NCBI GenBank assembly: GCA_947000775.1
Contig: CAMQGK010000463.1
Coordinates: 3,598,501 to 3,662,500 of the forward strand
Length of the DNA stretch: 64,000 bases
Reading direction: 5' to 3'
Source: Pterois miles
Lineage: Eukaryota; Chordata; Actinopteri; Perciformes; Scorpaenidae
Both the position numbers and the translations under genes were made by a program. Shown in pieces: positions 11,732 to 23,040 of this stretch. Under the pieces are notes generated by a model that was given only the letters and a program-made list of their open reading frames with translations, made no database searches and had not been told where the DNA came from. Numbering within the stretch: the stretch's first letter is position 1; every line of letters starts with the position of its first letter.

Positions 11732-14700
11732 AATTTCTTTGATCCCATATTACGCTAATTAGGGCAAGAACAGTGTATTATAAACACACACACAGCTATC
11801 CCACCATGTTTCTTACACATGACTTCACATGTCCGTTTTGTCTCTCGTCTCTGTCTCCATCACATCGTTCTCTTTTGTATCATATCTGTACGGCATATTT
11901 CTTCCATCCCTCATCTCGTCTCTGGGCAACGAGTATGACTATTACTGGTATTGTCTCAAAGGGAGGAGTCTCCGGTGCCATCCAGACCACAGCTCAGAGC
12001 CTCAGCTGCAGACCCCATGTGGAGGAGAGGGGCTTACAAGCTTTACCCACCAGGAGAACACTCCCACAGCACAATGCTCCTTTTCACTAAGTTCCTCCAT
12101 AGGCCTCACACACAAACCCACCACGAGACTGAGCCAGAGGTTTAAGGGCGCACACACACACACACACACACACGTACAAGTATGTCTAAGATCTATCTCC
12201 CCATTTCATTAACTCTGACGGCAAAAGAGATTAATGCAACGCATCAGTAATAGCAAAAAGCAGCACCTAGAGCCCAAAACGTCTCGATATGCAGATGCTT
12301 TACTCCCAACATCCCCACACTAAGACTTGGATTAGGTTGCATCAAAGGATAAAGACTGTAATCAATCGATTTTTCTTTTCTTTTTTTTTTAATCTTAGTT
12401 CTTCCTGCAAAAGTAAAACTTCAAATTCCTCTTACTTGTTACTAAAAGTTGCTAAAATATGTTGAAATATCTTCTATAAATACTTAACGTTATATGTTAT
12501 TTACTGCTGTATTTTCTGAACATGACACTATAGTGTACCAGTACCCTACAATGCAATAACATCATCATCAACAACATCATCCTGTCAGGCCTTTCAGCAG
12601 CTTACATGATAAACTGACAGTATAATGTTGATTAAAAATAGCATCTGTGATTATTGTACAAAACAAAAGGCTTTTCAAATGCTAATGCTTTTTCAGCATT
12701 GTTCTTTGAAATGTTCCCCTTTGATCCATCCAGTTTGACTCTGGACCGGCCCCGTCTCACCAGTTTGATTGAGAGCCAAAGAAGACAGGACTAATCTATC
12801 CGCACATAGAGGACGGCCCACACCATGCTCCAGAGCTTTGATAAGGAATGGCTTTGAATGATTCCTTAAAGTATTGATCGGCTTGGAGACGACATTCGGA
12901 CAGCAGAGGAAAAAAAAGACAAAAGAGCGAGATAAAATCAAGGGATTACTACTTAACTTATAATACTTTAAAGGAAAGGTTTATAGATGTGAATAGCTAA
13001 GGGAGTCACCAGAAATATGTTTAATTATAAATGTGAAACGGTCGTTTTGGTGCATAGGTGGAAGTTAATCAAGCCCTGAGAGAATTAGGTGCCAAATAAA
13101 AATGGTTCTACACACTGAAAATATAAAGACATGAATAAATGTTAGAAAACACAACACTAATGGTAAAGGGCACTTAAAAATAGACCTATATTGGCATCAC
13201 TCTGCATATTTTCCTTCATATTTGTGGTTTTAGCGTGGTACAATAAATGCATAAATAAAGGCATGGGGTTGGAGGGGTTGCAGTGGTTCTTCCTGTTTCC
13301 ACTTGTGGTGTCCTCGTCCGTGGTCTGCTTCTGGCTGCGCCGGCTGTTGTAGGAACAGCCTCCTTCTACCAGTTATTCACTCTGCGTGCCACATAATTCA
13401 GCCTGGGAGGTACAGATCACCCCCTACAGCAAACTACCGTAGTGACAGGGCGTTACTCATTTCCTCCACTCTTCCACTGCTTGTCTTTGGTTCCTTTATT
13501 TTTGATGGAGAAGGGTCGGGGAGATTCATGAACTTCTGAGTTGTGACATTTACAGCTTGGGAACGAACAGTAGGCCTTGAAGCATGTTCTTAAAAATAAA
13601 AAAAATAGCAGCAACGCAAGCAAACTTAATAATCCTTTGTCCGTATCTCTGTGCCCTTCCTACCCCTCTTCCTCTGTCTTCCTCTCTTCCTTCTCAGCAT
13701 TGACAGCAGTGTAATTTGAACTGCCTTTCCCAGGGGCCTAATCGTTTACTTCCTGCTCGCAGAATATGCAGCTATTGATTAGTTATCAGACCCTAATTGG
13801 GGTGCAATCTCTCTAACCCCCAGATGTTCAACTCTATGATCGAAATAACAGAAAGTAAATAAGCTACTAACACTTGTAAATAGTTTTGGCTCGTTGCCCT
13901 GCCACCCATAATGACATTTTTTATTCCTCTATATCTTTTAAGGAGAGACAGAAAGAATAAAAAAGTACAATAAACAGATGATGAATGCATTAAAATCCTT
14001 ATTTAGAACCAAAAGAGCAGAGGGGAATATTAGCTGGGGTGCACCATCTGCTCATGAGATCTCTGTGCACGGTGTTCATAAGGACTGACCTACATGTCTT
14101 CACGCACCAGGAAGTCGGCACCGCTTTCTACCCTTCTCTGCTTCCCTATAAGCCCTCAGCTCGGCTCCTGGCCTCCCTGGAATACCGTGGGCGGCTCCAG
14201 CCACAGCTCCCACTGTGCCGGAGCACGCTGCAGAGCGCGGCTGGAATGGGAATAGACAGTTAATGGGCACTTAGAGGATGGTGAAAACATTTTCCTCTGG
14301 AGACGCAGCGGTTTGGAGATTTCTCAGCGGGACATGGCCTAGCCAGCGCCCTGTCGCTCTCTGCATCTCCACTATGTCTATGTCTATTTTTCAATTCACT
14401 CACCCACTCTGTCTTTCTTTATTTCATGCTCATCACGCTCATGTCATGTCTCATGTTCTGCTTATTTCAACTCAGGTATTGCCTTTCCTGAATTTATTTA
14501 TGGTAAAATCAACTCTTGGCACAGCTGGCTGGTGAGTTGTATACTCACTATTCATACCAACAACAGCCTGAATGCAACTGCTACTAGTCCATCTATTGAT
14601 GTTATTCTGTTTCCTCCTGCGGCCCTATTAACCCCTCTACTTTTCCTTTATCCATTCCATGCCGCTTGCTGGCAGACACCAAAACTCGCCGGCTTACTTA

Positions 14701-15150
14701 TGGCTGTCTGTGCAGCTCGGAGTCCAGAGTGGAGCCTTTATGCTCCATGCCCAGCGGCAGTGTCTGGTGATGGGTACTGGCTGGGCCCCAAGCCTCACGT
14801 CCAGTCCAGACATCTGAGAATGCCGTTTGAGTCTGGAGTCACCTCAGGATAAGCTGGAGCCAACTGCACATTTTCCGAACCTTTCGCTCTGCTTTCAACT
14901 GCATCGCTGTCTTGTTTCAATTCAGCCAACACCTCATATAAGTTTGGACACCAGCTTCCATTTACAGTAGATTTTACTGTGTTTATCTTATATGTTATAT
15001 AAAATATTTTTTTCTTAGTCCGAGGGCATATAGGAAAAATACCTTAAAAAAAGCATTAAGTTTAACTCACTTGACGTTTTTGACACTATGATGAATCTAA
15101 AGCAGGTTGATTTTTATGTAAAATAATAAGTAGATACATCATAAAAATAC
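11732..15150. other. Intergenic, no gene recognised
   Basis: AT-rich background with a short CA repeat and T/A runs. A homeodomain-style AT-rich block at about 13735-13810 (CCTAATCGTTTACTTCC, GATTAGTTATC, CCTAATTGG) could be conserved regulatory DNA but this is untested. Confidence 0.4.
12151..12173 (+). repeat. (CA)n microsatellite
   Basis: CA dinucleotides over 23 bases. Confidence 0.95.
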
Positions 15151-16240
15151 TAGGGTTTTCAAAGTTAATCTGATAATAACACGTGAATACAAATTTGTTT
15201 TAACGCCACGTATTTCTTTAACGCAACTTGTGATTTTTAGATTTTAGGGGCTCAGTTTTACAGGTAGAGTGAAGATCCTGGCATCATATGAAACTAGAAA
15301 ACCAAAGGAATCCATCGGTACCAACCATGTCATAATAGCTTGTCGCAAAGAAGAAGAAGAAGATCTACCTTTATTAGTCCCACAATGGGGAAATTCAATT
15401 TACACTCTGTTAAACTCATACATGGTACATGCAGACCTGAAACACACATACATGCATTAATGGAGAGGTGTCAGAGTGAGGGGGCTGCTCCTGACAAGCG
15501 CCCCGAGCAGTTGGAGGTTTGGTGCCTTGCTCAGGGGCACCTCGGCAGTGTCCAAGAGGTAAACTGGCACCTCTCCAGCTACCAGTTCACATTCAGTTTT
15601 TGGTCCATGTTGGGACTTGAACCGGTGACCCTCCGGTTCCCAAGCCAACTCCCTACAGACTGAGCTACTGCCGCCCCCAAAGGAGGTTAATAACGCTCCA
15701 AACATACTTTAAATACTGGCAAGGAAAAACTGGCATGGCCATTTTCAAAAGGGGCATCTTGACCTCTGATCTCAAGATATATTATATACAGAATAATGTA
15801 AATGGGTTCTCTGGGTACACACCAGTCTCCCCTTTACAGACATGCCCACTTTATGATAATCACATGCAGTTTGGGACAAGTCATAGTCAGGTCAACACAC
15901 TGACACTGTTGTTGCCTGTTGGGCTGCAGTTTGTCATGTTGTAATTTGAGCATATTTTTTATGCTAAATGCAGTAACTGTGTGAGTTTCTGGGCAATACT
16001 TGTCATTGTTTTATGTTGTTAATTGATTTCTAATAATACATATATACATACATTTGCATAAAGCAGCATATTTACCCACTCCCATGTTGATAAAAGTATT
16101 AAATACTTGACAAATCTCCCCTTAAGCTACATGTTGAACATATAAAAATGAGTGATAAATTTGCGATTAATTGCAATTAACTATGGACTATAATCATGTG
16201 ATTAATCGCAATACAATATTTTAATTGTTTGACAGCCCTA
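15151..16240. mobile_element. Non-autonomous hAT-like element, SINE nested inside
   Basis: The ends are TAGGGTTTTCAAAGTTAAT and, in reverse complement, TAGGGCTGTCAAACAATTAA. A perfect 8-base target duplication AAAAATAC flanks it at 15143-15150 and 16241-16248, which fits the hAT superfamily. No transposase frame is present. A family 2 SINE interrupts it at 15351-15677. Confidence 0.85.
15351..15677 (-). mobile_element. tRNA-derived SINE family 2, nested
   Basis: Reverse-strand copy: GAA-type tail, then CTTTATTAGTCCCACAATGG, and the tRNA-like head with GAGCTACTGCCGCC at the right end. CAAAG flanks both sides (15346-15350 and 15678-15682), a likely 5-base target duplication in the host element. 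Confidence 0.85.
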
Positions 16241-16248
16241 AAAAATAC

Positions 16249-17354
16249 ACTCTGGTGTTATCACTGTGAGAGAGCGAAAAGCTTGTGTATTTTTAGAGCA
16301 ACTGCTCTCATACTGAATCCCACTTTCTTACTGTTCCAAAGAAAAACACGCTCATGGCTGTCCCACCATTTTAAAATGAAGCATACTGTCAGTGGTCTGT
16401 TTGTCTGGGTGTAAAAGTCTAAAACCAAAGCAGAGCACTTTTGTGGCTCAGTGTTGTTTGCAATATTACAGCATAGCTCAGTGGTATCTGTGCAAGTAAA
16501 AATTACAGGAACATACATGTGTCACAACCAGCTAATGCCTCCTGACTTCTGTGACCTTGTACCTTGTGTGTTTTCTGCCACAGCACAGAATGTGAAGTGT
16601 AGGTGCTTATGCTCTGAGAGTGAAGGATATGTACGCCTGTGGGAGGGAAGAAATCTGCAATGGGAGGCAGAAGTGTCCAAATGTGACCCCCTCAGCAGAA
16701 CCATCCAGCTCTAAAGGCTATCTAATTGACTGGCTGGTGCTCTCCTGCCTCCCTCCTCTCCTCCAGTCCCTGTGGATAGCCATCAGATGGATTGCATGAA
16801 CTTGCCCCTAATCAAGACCCATTCACCACTAATGAGAATACGCTTAATGACCAAATAATGTGTGTGTGCATTCGTAGGTCAGTGTGTCAGTAAGGCGGGG
16901 GACGCATAAAGCTTGAGATGGACAAGAAGCCTGGGAAAATAGACTTAGCTAAACAAAATGAACTAACCCGTAAAACGCAGCTTTCCGAAGTATTCCAGGG
17001 AACTAGAATCGAGGCAATAAGTGATCTAGCATCCACAACGGTGGTTTTGATAAAACATATTCCACTGTTAGCATAAGCAGCATTAGCTAATGTGGCTGAA
17101 CAGACAGACAAGTAGCTGCAAAATGTGTTTGTTAGCTTCTTGATCACACTGATGGATCACATTTAGCCCGACTGAAGCTTGTAGAGGAACTGAACGGGAT
17201 GAATGAGTCAGGAGGAATGTCAAAACTGATTTTAAAGGTTTTGAGTCTATAAATATATGTACATGCATGCACAGACATGTCACATCAGAGAAGGATGTAA
17301 AATGGGAAAAATATAAAACATTAAAAAGGGTTTTCAAAATATAATGCTAAGCAA
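16249..17354. other. Intergenic, no gene recognised
   Basis: No coding exon or named repeat is recognised. Short frames have no domain. Confidence 0.45.
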
Positions 17355-17723
17355 AACCATAAGTTGTGGTTCTAGCTCCAGGGGGAACCAAGTGACAACC
17401 TCTGGTACTGAGAAATGAAACCAAGACCAAAATCTGCAGTTCCTCAAATGGCCACCTGAGGCTGGCTCTGAAAGGGAGTCAGTCCCCATAGAAGCCCATG
17501 TTAAAAATGCTCAGCTTTACAGTAGAAATATGTTTACAGCCTGGTACAGAAGTATCTGTAGCTTCACCGATGCGCCACCTCTTTGCCCACTTTTGTTTAA
17601 CCAAGCTGTTTCCTCATTGCCAAGATGGAGACGGCCTGAGCCACCCTGAGCTTCTCAGTGTCTCTCCAGAGACCCATGGGTGATGTCACGGAGACTTTGT
17701 CCATATTTTATACAGTCTATGGA
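17355..17723 (-). repeat. Dispersed repeat ending TTTATACAGTCTATGG
   Basis: The right end TTTTATACAGTCTATGG is the reverse complement of the CATAGACTGTATA start of the 21436 element. Inside are GGGTGATGTCACGGAGACT and CCATAGAAGCCCATGTT, text common in fish interspersed repeats. It is non-coding. Confidence 0.6.
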
Positions 17724-17845
17724 GTGCACATGTTAAATGACCATTTGCCCGACTGCAAATTGCAATACTCTGATTTTAATTTATTCTTTTAATTCTCTGT
17801 TGGAGGCTCAAAAAACAAACTGTCCCGCAGACACATTCACTACAT

Positions 17846-18238
17846 CGGTGGTGTCAAACTCAAATACACAGCGGGCCACATCATCATTCTGATGCCTCTC
17901 TCTATTCACGTTAATTTTCAGTGGAAACCAGGGCTTCTGGTTTATGTCCAGGTCCTGGTACTTGTGGTGTTTTGTTTCACAGTGTCTTTGTATGTTATAG
18001 TCTTTCGTTACAGCCATGTTGGCTCCGCACACCAGACACACAGGTCTGTCCTTTACATTTGTGAACACATATTCTGCCTCCCACCCGTCTTCAAAGTTCC
18101 TGTTGTCCATCTTTCGTTCGGCCATTTTTGGGTGGTTTTGAGGTGGCTTAAGGTGAGGTGGGCCAACTCTAATAGACATCTGATATCATCTCGCAGGTCA
18201 AATATAATTACACCGTGGGCCTGAGTTTGACACCTATG
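17846..18238 (-). mobile_element. hAT transposon relic with zinc-finger fragment
   Basis: The ends share GGTGTCAAACTCA in inverse orientation. Flanking octamers CACTACAT (17838-17845) and CTCTATAT (18239-18246) match at 6 of 8 bases, as expected for an old hAT target duplication. The 393-base element is an internal-deletion derivative keeping only the start of the transposase. Confidence 0.75.
17860..18125 (-). pseudogene. hAT transposase N-terminal fragment, BED-like zinc finger
   Basis: The frame starting MAERKMDNRNFEDGWEAEY encodes a Cys-X2-Cys (CLVC) followed by H and a second H in RHCETKH, the pattern of BED/C2H2-like DNA-binding fingers at the N-terminus of hAT transposases. The frame then runs directly into the terminal inverted repeat, so the catalytic and dimerisation parts are absent. 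An upstream in-frame ATG at 18179 lies inside the element too. Function as a transposase is impossible; a retained DNA-binding peptide is conceivable but unsupported. Confidence 0.6.
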
Positions 18239-18246
18239 CTCTATAT

Positions 18247-20938
18247 GCTCCAAGAGTCAACACTGGACAAGAAATACAACTCCAGTAGGATGCCATGTTG
18301 CTCTGTTTCTGCTGGATTTGTTTTATCCAACATAACCATTACAACTTGATAAGCTGATATAAGAGCTTTCTGATATAACAGTGATCTTAATCATAGAGGC
18401 AGCAGATTAGTTTTATTTATTTTTTTTAACATATAGCTGTCATTCATTTAATCTACTGGCTGTTTTGAAAGAAAATTACTTTTTTGTGATGACTTATTGC
18501 AACATAATCAGGGTCTCTTGCTGACAGGTTGTTTCAAAGATTCTGTCAGAAAGTGGTAGAAAATGTCTAAACGCAGCTTGAAAAACCTCTTTATGAAAAT
18601 GTTCAAGATGAAGTCAAACTAATAAGAAGTTTACTGAGTCATCATGTTGGTATTGCCCCCAGGCAGTAAGTTCAAGTCTAACAAGACAAGCCATCTATCT
18701 TTTTGCTAAAGTGGTGACAGTGATTTTATCATTTCCATCTTTCCACCCAATAAATTTTACACAGTTAAAGTGTTAAAATTGTTCCCACGATTGTCACATA
18801 AATGCAGCATAACAGCACACAGGCTGCTCTGTATCCAGGCGTCTCTGTGGTTCATTCAGATATTGGAGTGAAATGCTGGACACCAAAAACTTCTGTGTTA
18901 GCTACAGATCAGCCTATGGTTTTACAATCTATGTTGTCAAGAAATTAAATATAGAAAATAAGCAATAAGCACATCTGTTGCTGTCAAATCAATAATGTGA
19001 ATTTGATAGTTTCATCTGTTAAGAGCAGATGTTTATTAGCTGTACTATCTTGAGCACAGCACAGGACATCTGGTATGGGAACAGGTGAAGCCAAAATGCA
19101 AAAGTTAAGGAAGTTCAGCTTGAAATGAGGTTTTCTGGCTGGTAGAATCACAACCCATAGCCCACGGGGCTTCACAGAAAGGCAGACAGATGGACTTGTG
19201 TACACAAATCATAAAGACTGAAATATTTACTGTATGACAGCTTTGAAACACAAATGATAATGGAAAGTGAACTGAAACGTCTGTGAGGGAGGTAGCGGTG
19301 TATCAGGAGGATATCACTCTCTGATCTCAGTCTCCCTCTTTATCGCTCCACAATCTTCATCTTCATCCCCAGAGGATCCCTTTAGATCTGTTTAAAATTG
19401 GAAACACGGAAGTCGGTCTTTGACCAGAACTTGAATAGCCCCCCAGGAATCTCCTTCTCCAACTCTTCAGTGTACTCCATGTCCCCGTGAGAGCACAGAA
19501 GTAGACACCCATTAAAAAGGCCCTGGACGACCATTTGCCAGTCTCCGATTCCCCTTAAAGAGCACAGGATAGTGCTTTAAATGGGCTCTCTCCGAGCTGA
19601 TTGCATGTCATCTCTGGAGCAGATTAGACAGCAGGCAGCGGGGTCTTTGGTGGAGCAGCGTGCTCCCTTCTGCCACAGGAGAGACGACTGAGAGGAGTCA
19701 TCCATCACTGCTTTTGTGAGGCCCGTTCGTAAGGGGATGAGCGGCTAATGACTGCTTTGCTGGGGCTGGAGATGGAGCGCTGGGGCCTTCTCTGGAGGTA
19801 CACAGACTGGACATGGTTTTCATTGCATGATTGGACTTATGACTGAATGCAAAGTGTTTTAAAACAGAGGGACCACAAGGATAATATTTCACAGAGTGCG
19901 TGTGAACTGATGGGATATTTTGGTTGCCGTAACTTTCTTGTTCAGCAGCACGCTGTAGGGTTGGACAGAGAGCTGCTCCGGCTGGATTGTATTCGCTGCC
20001 TCCACACTGTGCGAGGCCAGGGAGGGGGAAGGGAAACAGCAGATTTATGTCCTTCTGTGACACACGCTGCTCTAGGTCTCATGTTAATGGAAAATGAGAT
20101 GTTTAAGAGTCTGGCAGAGAAATACAGCTCTCTTTAAATCCTCTGCTTGTCAGCCAGTGTAACAGCATTATAACCATAGTCCAGCATGATAATGCTGTTA
20201 ATGACAGTGATATGTCACACTTTCATGCTTCTTTTACTCTGCATCCCAGCACTGTCTTCGAGTACAGCTTACATGACGCTGCATGGCTGCATTTACATGA
20301 AAGAATTTGATATGGCATGAAGAAGTGAAAGAAAAGGTGTGTCTATGACCCGAGCTGATCACTATTCAGGCAACAAGCTCATTCACAATGGACGCCCAGT
20401 TTACCAACATGTCTTCCCATTCTCTGCCTGCACACTGACAGGCCTGTCAGTGAAACAGTCTCACAATGCTTCACCTAAAGTCTGTGGGAAAGTGACTTGG
20501 GCCATAATCGTGTAATGTTTTCCAAAAGAGAGACAATTCCATACTTTCCAGCCATCACAGTTAGCCTTTGTCTGTCCAATCCGACATTCCCATAATGCCC
20601 ACATGTTTCAGATTCCTCCCTCTTCCTTGTTTCTTCAATTCTGTGTCTGTTTACTTTCTAAAGGCCTCTCTCTGCCCTCTGTTCTCGGCCTCGCTGCCCA
20701 CTGTTCTGTAGGAGAGGAATGGAGACTAGCAGCTGCTGGACTTCCCGTTGACACTGAGGACTATAAGTTATAGATAAAATGAGGGATATATTGTCCAGGT
20801 CTCTTTGATCAATCACTGGAGCTGAAAACCTCTCTCAATATTAGTCTTCTCGCTAGTAACAACATGAACATTTTGATAATATTGTCTCAATACTCACTTT
20901 TATTTACTTTGTCCTTATATTTATTGTTTGTCTTTAAA
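18247..20938. other. Intergenic, no gene recognised
   Basis: Unique-looking sequence without coding exons. The block near 19320-19700 has relatively even base composition and no repeat signature, so it could hold regulatory DNA. Confidence 0.4.
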
Positions 20939-20954
20939 ATGATCAACTTTAGTG

Positions 20955-21311
20955 GGCTGAATGGTGGTGCAGTGGTTATCCCTATTGCCTCACCGCAAGA
21001 GGTTCACAGAAAAGTTGCAGGTTTGAATCCGGCTTTGGGCCCTTCTATGTGGAGTTTGTATGTTCTCCTCGTGTTAGCGTGGGTTATCTCCGGGTTCTCT
21101 GGCTTCCTTGTCCAAAGACATGCAGGTTAATTGTTGTATCTAAAGTGCCTGTAGGTGTGAATGTGAGCGTGAATGGTTGTCTGTCTCTATGTGCCCTGCA
21201 ATGGACTGGCAACCTGTCCAGGATGAAGCCGGCCTTCACCCAATGCTAGTTGGGATTGGCTCCAGCCCCCCCGCAACCCCTGACGGGATAAGCAGTTGAA
21301 GATGGATGGAT
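20955..21311 (+). mobile_element. tRNA-derived SINE family 1
   Basis: Same family as 592-972, with a B-box-like GGTTTGAATCC and tail GATGGATGGAT. The flanking 16-mers 20939-20954 and 21310-21325 match at 15 positions (ATGATCAACT, then TTAGTG or GTAGTG), a clear target duplication overlapping the tail. Confidence 0.9.
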
Positions 21312-21435
21312 GATCAACTGTAGTGCATAATTTGGCAAAGATTGTGTGACAATTTTCAAAAAAAGTTGAAAGAAACCGATAGGGACATAAGTGTAATCTT
21401 AATTATTGTTTGTCTAACATACTGTGTGCGATACT

Positions 21436-22035
21436 CATAGACTGTATATAAGAAGTGGACATCGTCACCGTGGCGTCATCCATTGGTTCGTGGACTGCCG
21501 TTTTGAAGCCTTGAGTTTGGCATTTTGGCTGTCACCATCTTGTTTTTTTGCAACCACAAGTGACACAAGAGGGTGGCACTAAATACAACTGACTGAATAA
21601 GATATTTTTAGGCAACCAAATTGTTAAAATGAACTTTTATGAACTGGAAACACACCGTCAAAGGGTTTAAATTGTAAGAAGAAAACACGGACAACTCCCA
21701 GACCAGGCAACACCATGGTAGCGACCTGTCAATCACAAGGAAGCCACGCCCTAAAGCATACCCTGCTTTATGGTCTATTTGACTCTAAATGGGACCAAAT
21801 TTACTAAATGAACATCATGCTGTATTGAAGAAGACTTGAAACTAGTGATTGAGACCATAAACTCATGTTTACAATGTTTACTGAGGTAATAAATCAAGTG
21901 AGAAGTAGACTCATTTTCTCATACACTTCTATATAATCAGACTTTGCAACCAGAGGAGTCGCCCCCAGCTTGAAATAGAAACAATGCAAGTTTACAGTAC
22001 TTCCACATTGGTGTCACTTTTCAGACCTCAGGGTT
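21436..22035 (+). repeat. CATAGACTGTATATAA dispersed repeat
   Basis: It opens with CATAGACTGTATATAAGAAG and continues with blocks shared with 10643-10830. The right part has CATTGGTGTCACTTTTCAGACC. It is non-coding. A further fragment CATAGACTGTATAAAA lies at 22089. Confidence 0.6.
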
Positions 22036-22971
22036 GTGCACAATTTACTTTATCATAACGCAGTAAAATATTTTTTGTGTTGGCATCATAGACTGTATAA
22101 AATAGAAAGAGTTGATTCTTTAAAAACCTACTTCCGTTGTTGGAAAAGTAGATCAGAACACAGCGTAGCACACATGAACGACATGTTTACTGCTGAACCA
22201 TGAACAACAAATGTTATCTCATCTGTAATGGCCTCAGTACCATCATCAAACTTGCAATATACTGCCTAGAGATGGTTATCACTGCCGGACATCCCTGTTC
22301 AACACTTCACCCCTAGCTTACCCTCATCAACCAACCAATCCCTAAAACAACAAAAGGGGAGATAAAAGCAGTGCTGTGTAAACCACACAAGCCTCTCTTC
22401 CTCTTGAGCACAAAACCCATGGCCACTGCTTCCCGTGTCAGAGATTGCAGCAGGATTTCATCCAGGAAAGGATGAGTATTCTCTAAACTAATCCTGCTTC
22501 TGTGGTCTTGGTGGGACGAGCCTGACTGTGTGGAAAAGGAGCACCACGGGACTGTCATGAAGAGAGCCTGGAATGACAACATGAATAACTCTTCATTTAG
22601 ATTGATAATATTCATGTGTGGTGTATAAAATGAGTCATTTTGTGCCCAGCTATCAGAGCTTTTCTGGAGGTTATTTGAACCGTGAAGTGGAACACAGTGG
22701 AATAATGTTCTTCAGATGGCACTTAGTAAGTGATTTGTAACATTATAGCCTCCAGATTATGCTGTTTGTACACCACACAAAGCGACCCTATTAAATCTCA
22801 TCAAACATAACAGCCCATATCATGTCTTCTCTGCCTCACACTCCTCAGAGATACACGCTGCCTTGTCTATCTGGGCTGGATCAAGTCCAAAATCCTCCAG
22901 CAAAACCTAAATTTGTGTAACAAGATCTGGACCTTGAGACGCACGCCTGCCACAACAAATTGGCCTCATGT

Positions 22972-23040
<69 letters not shown>

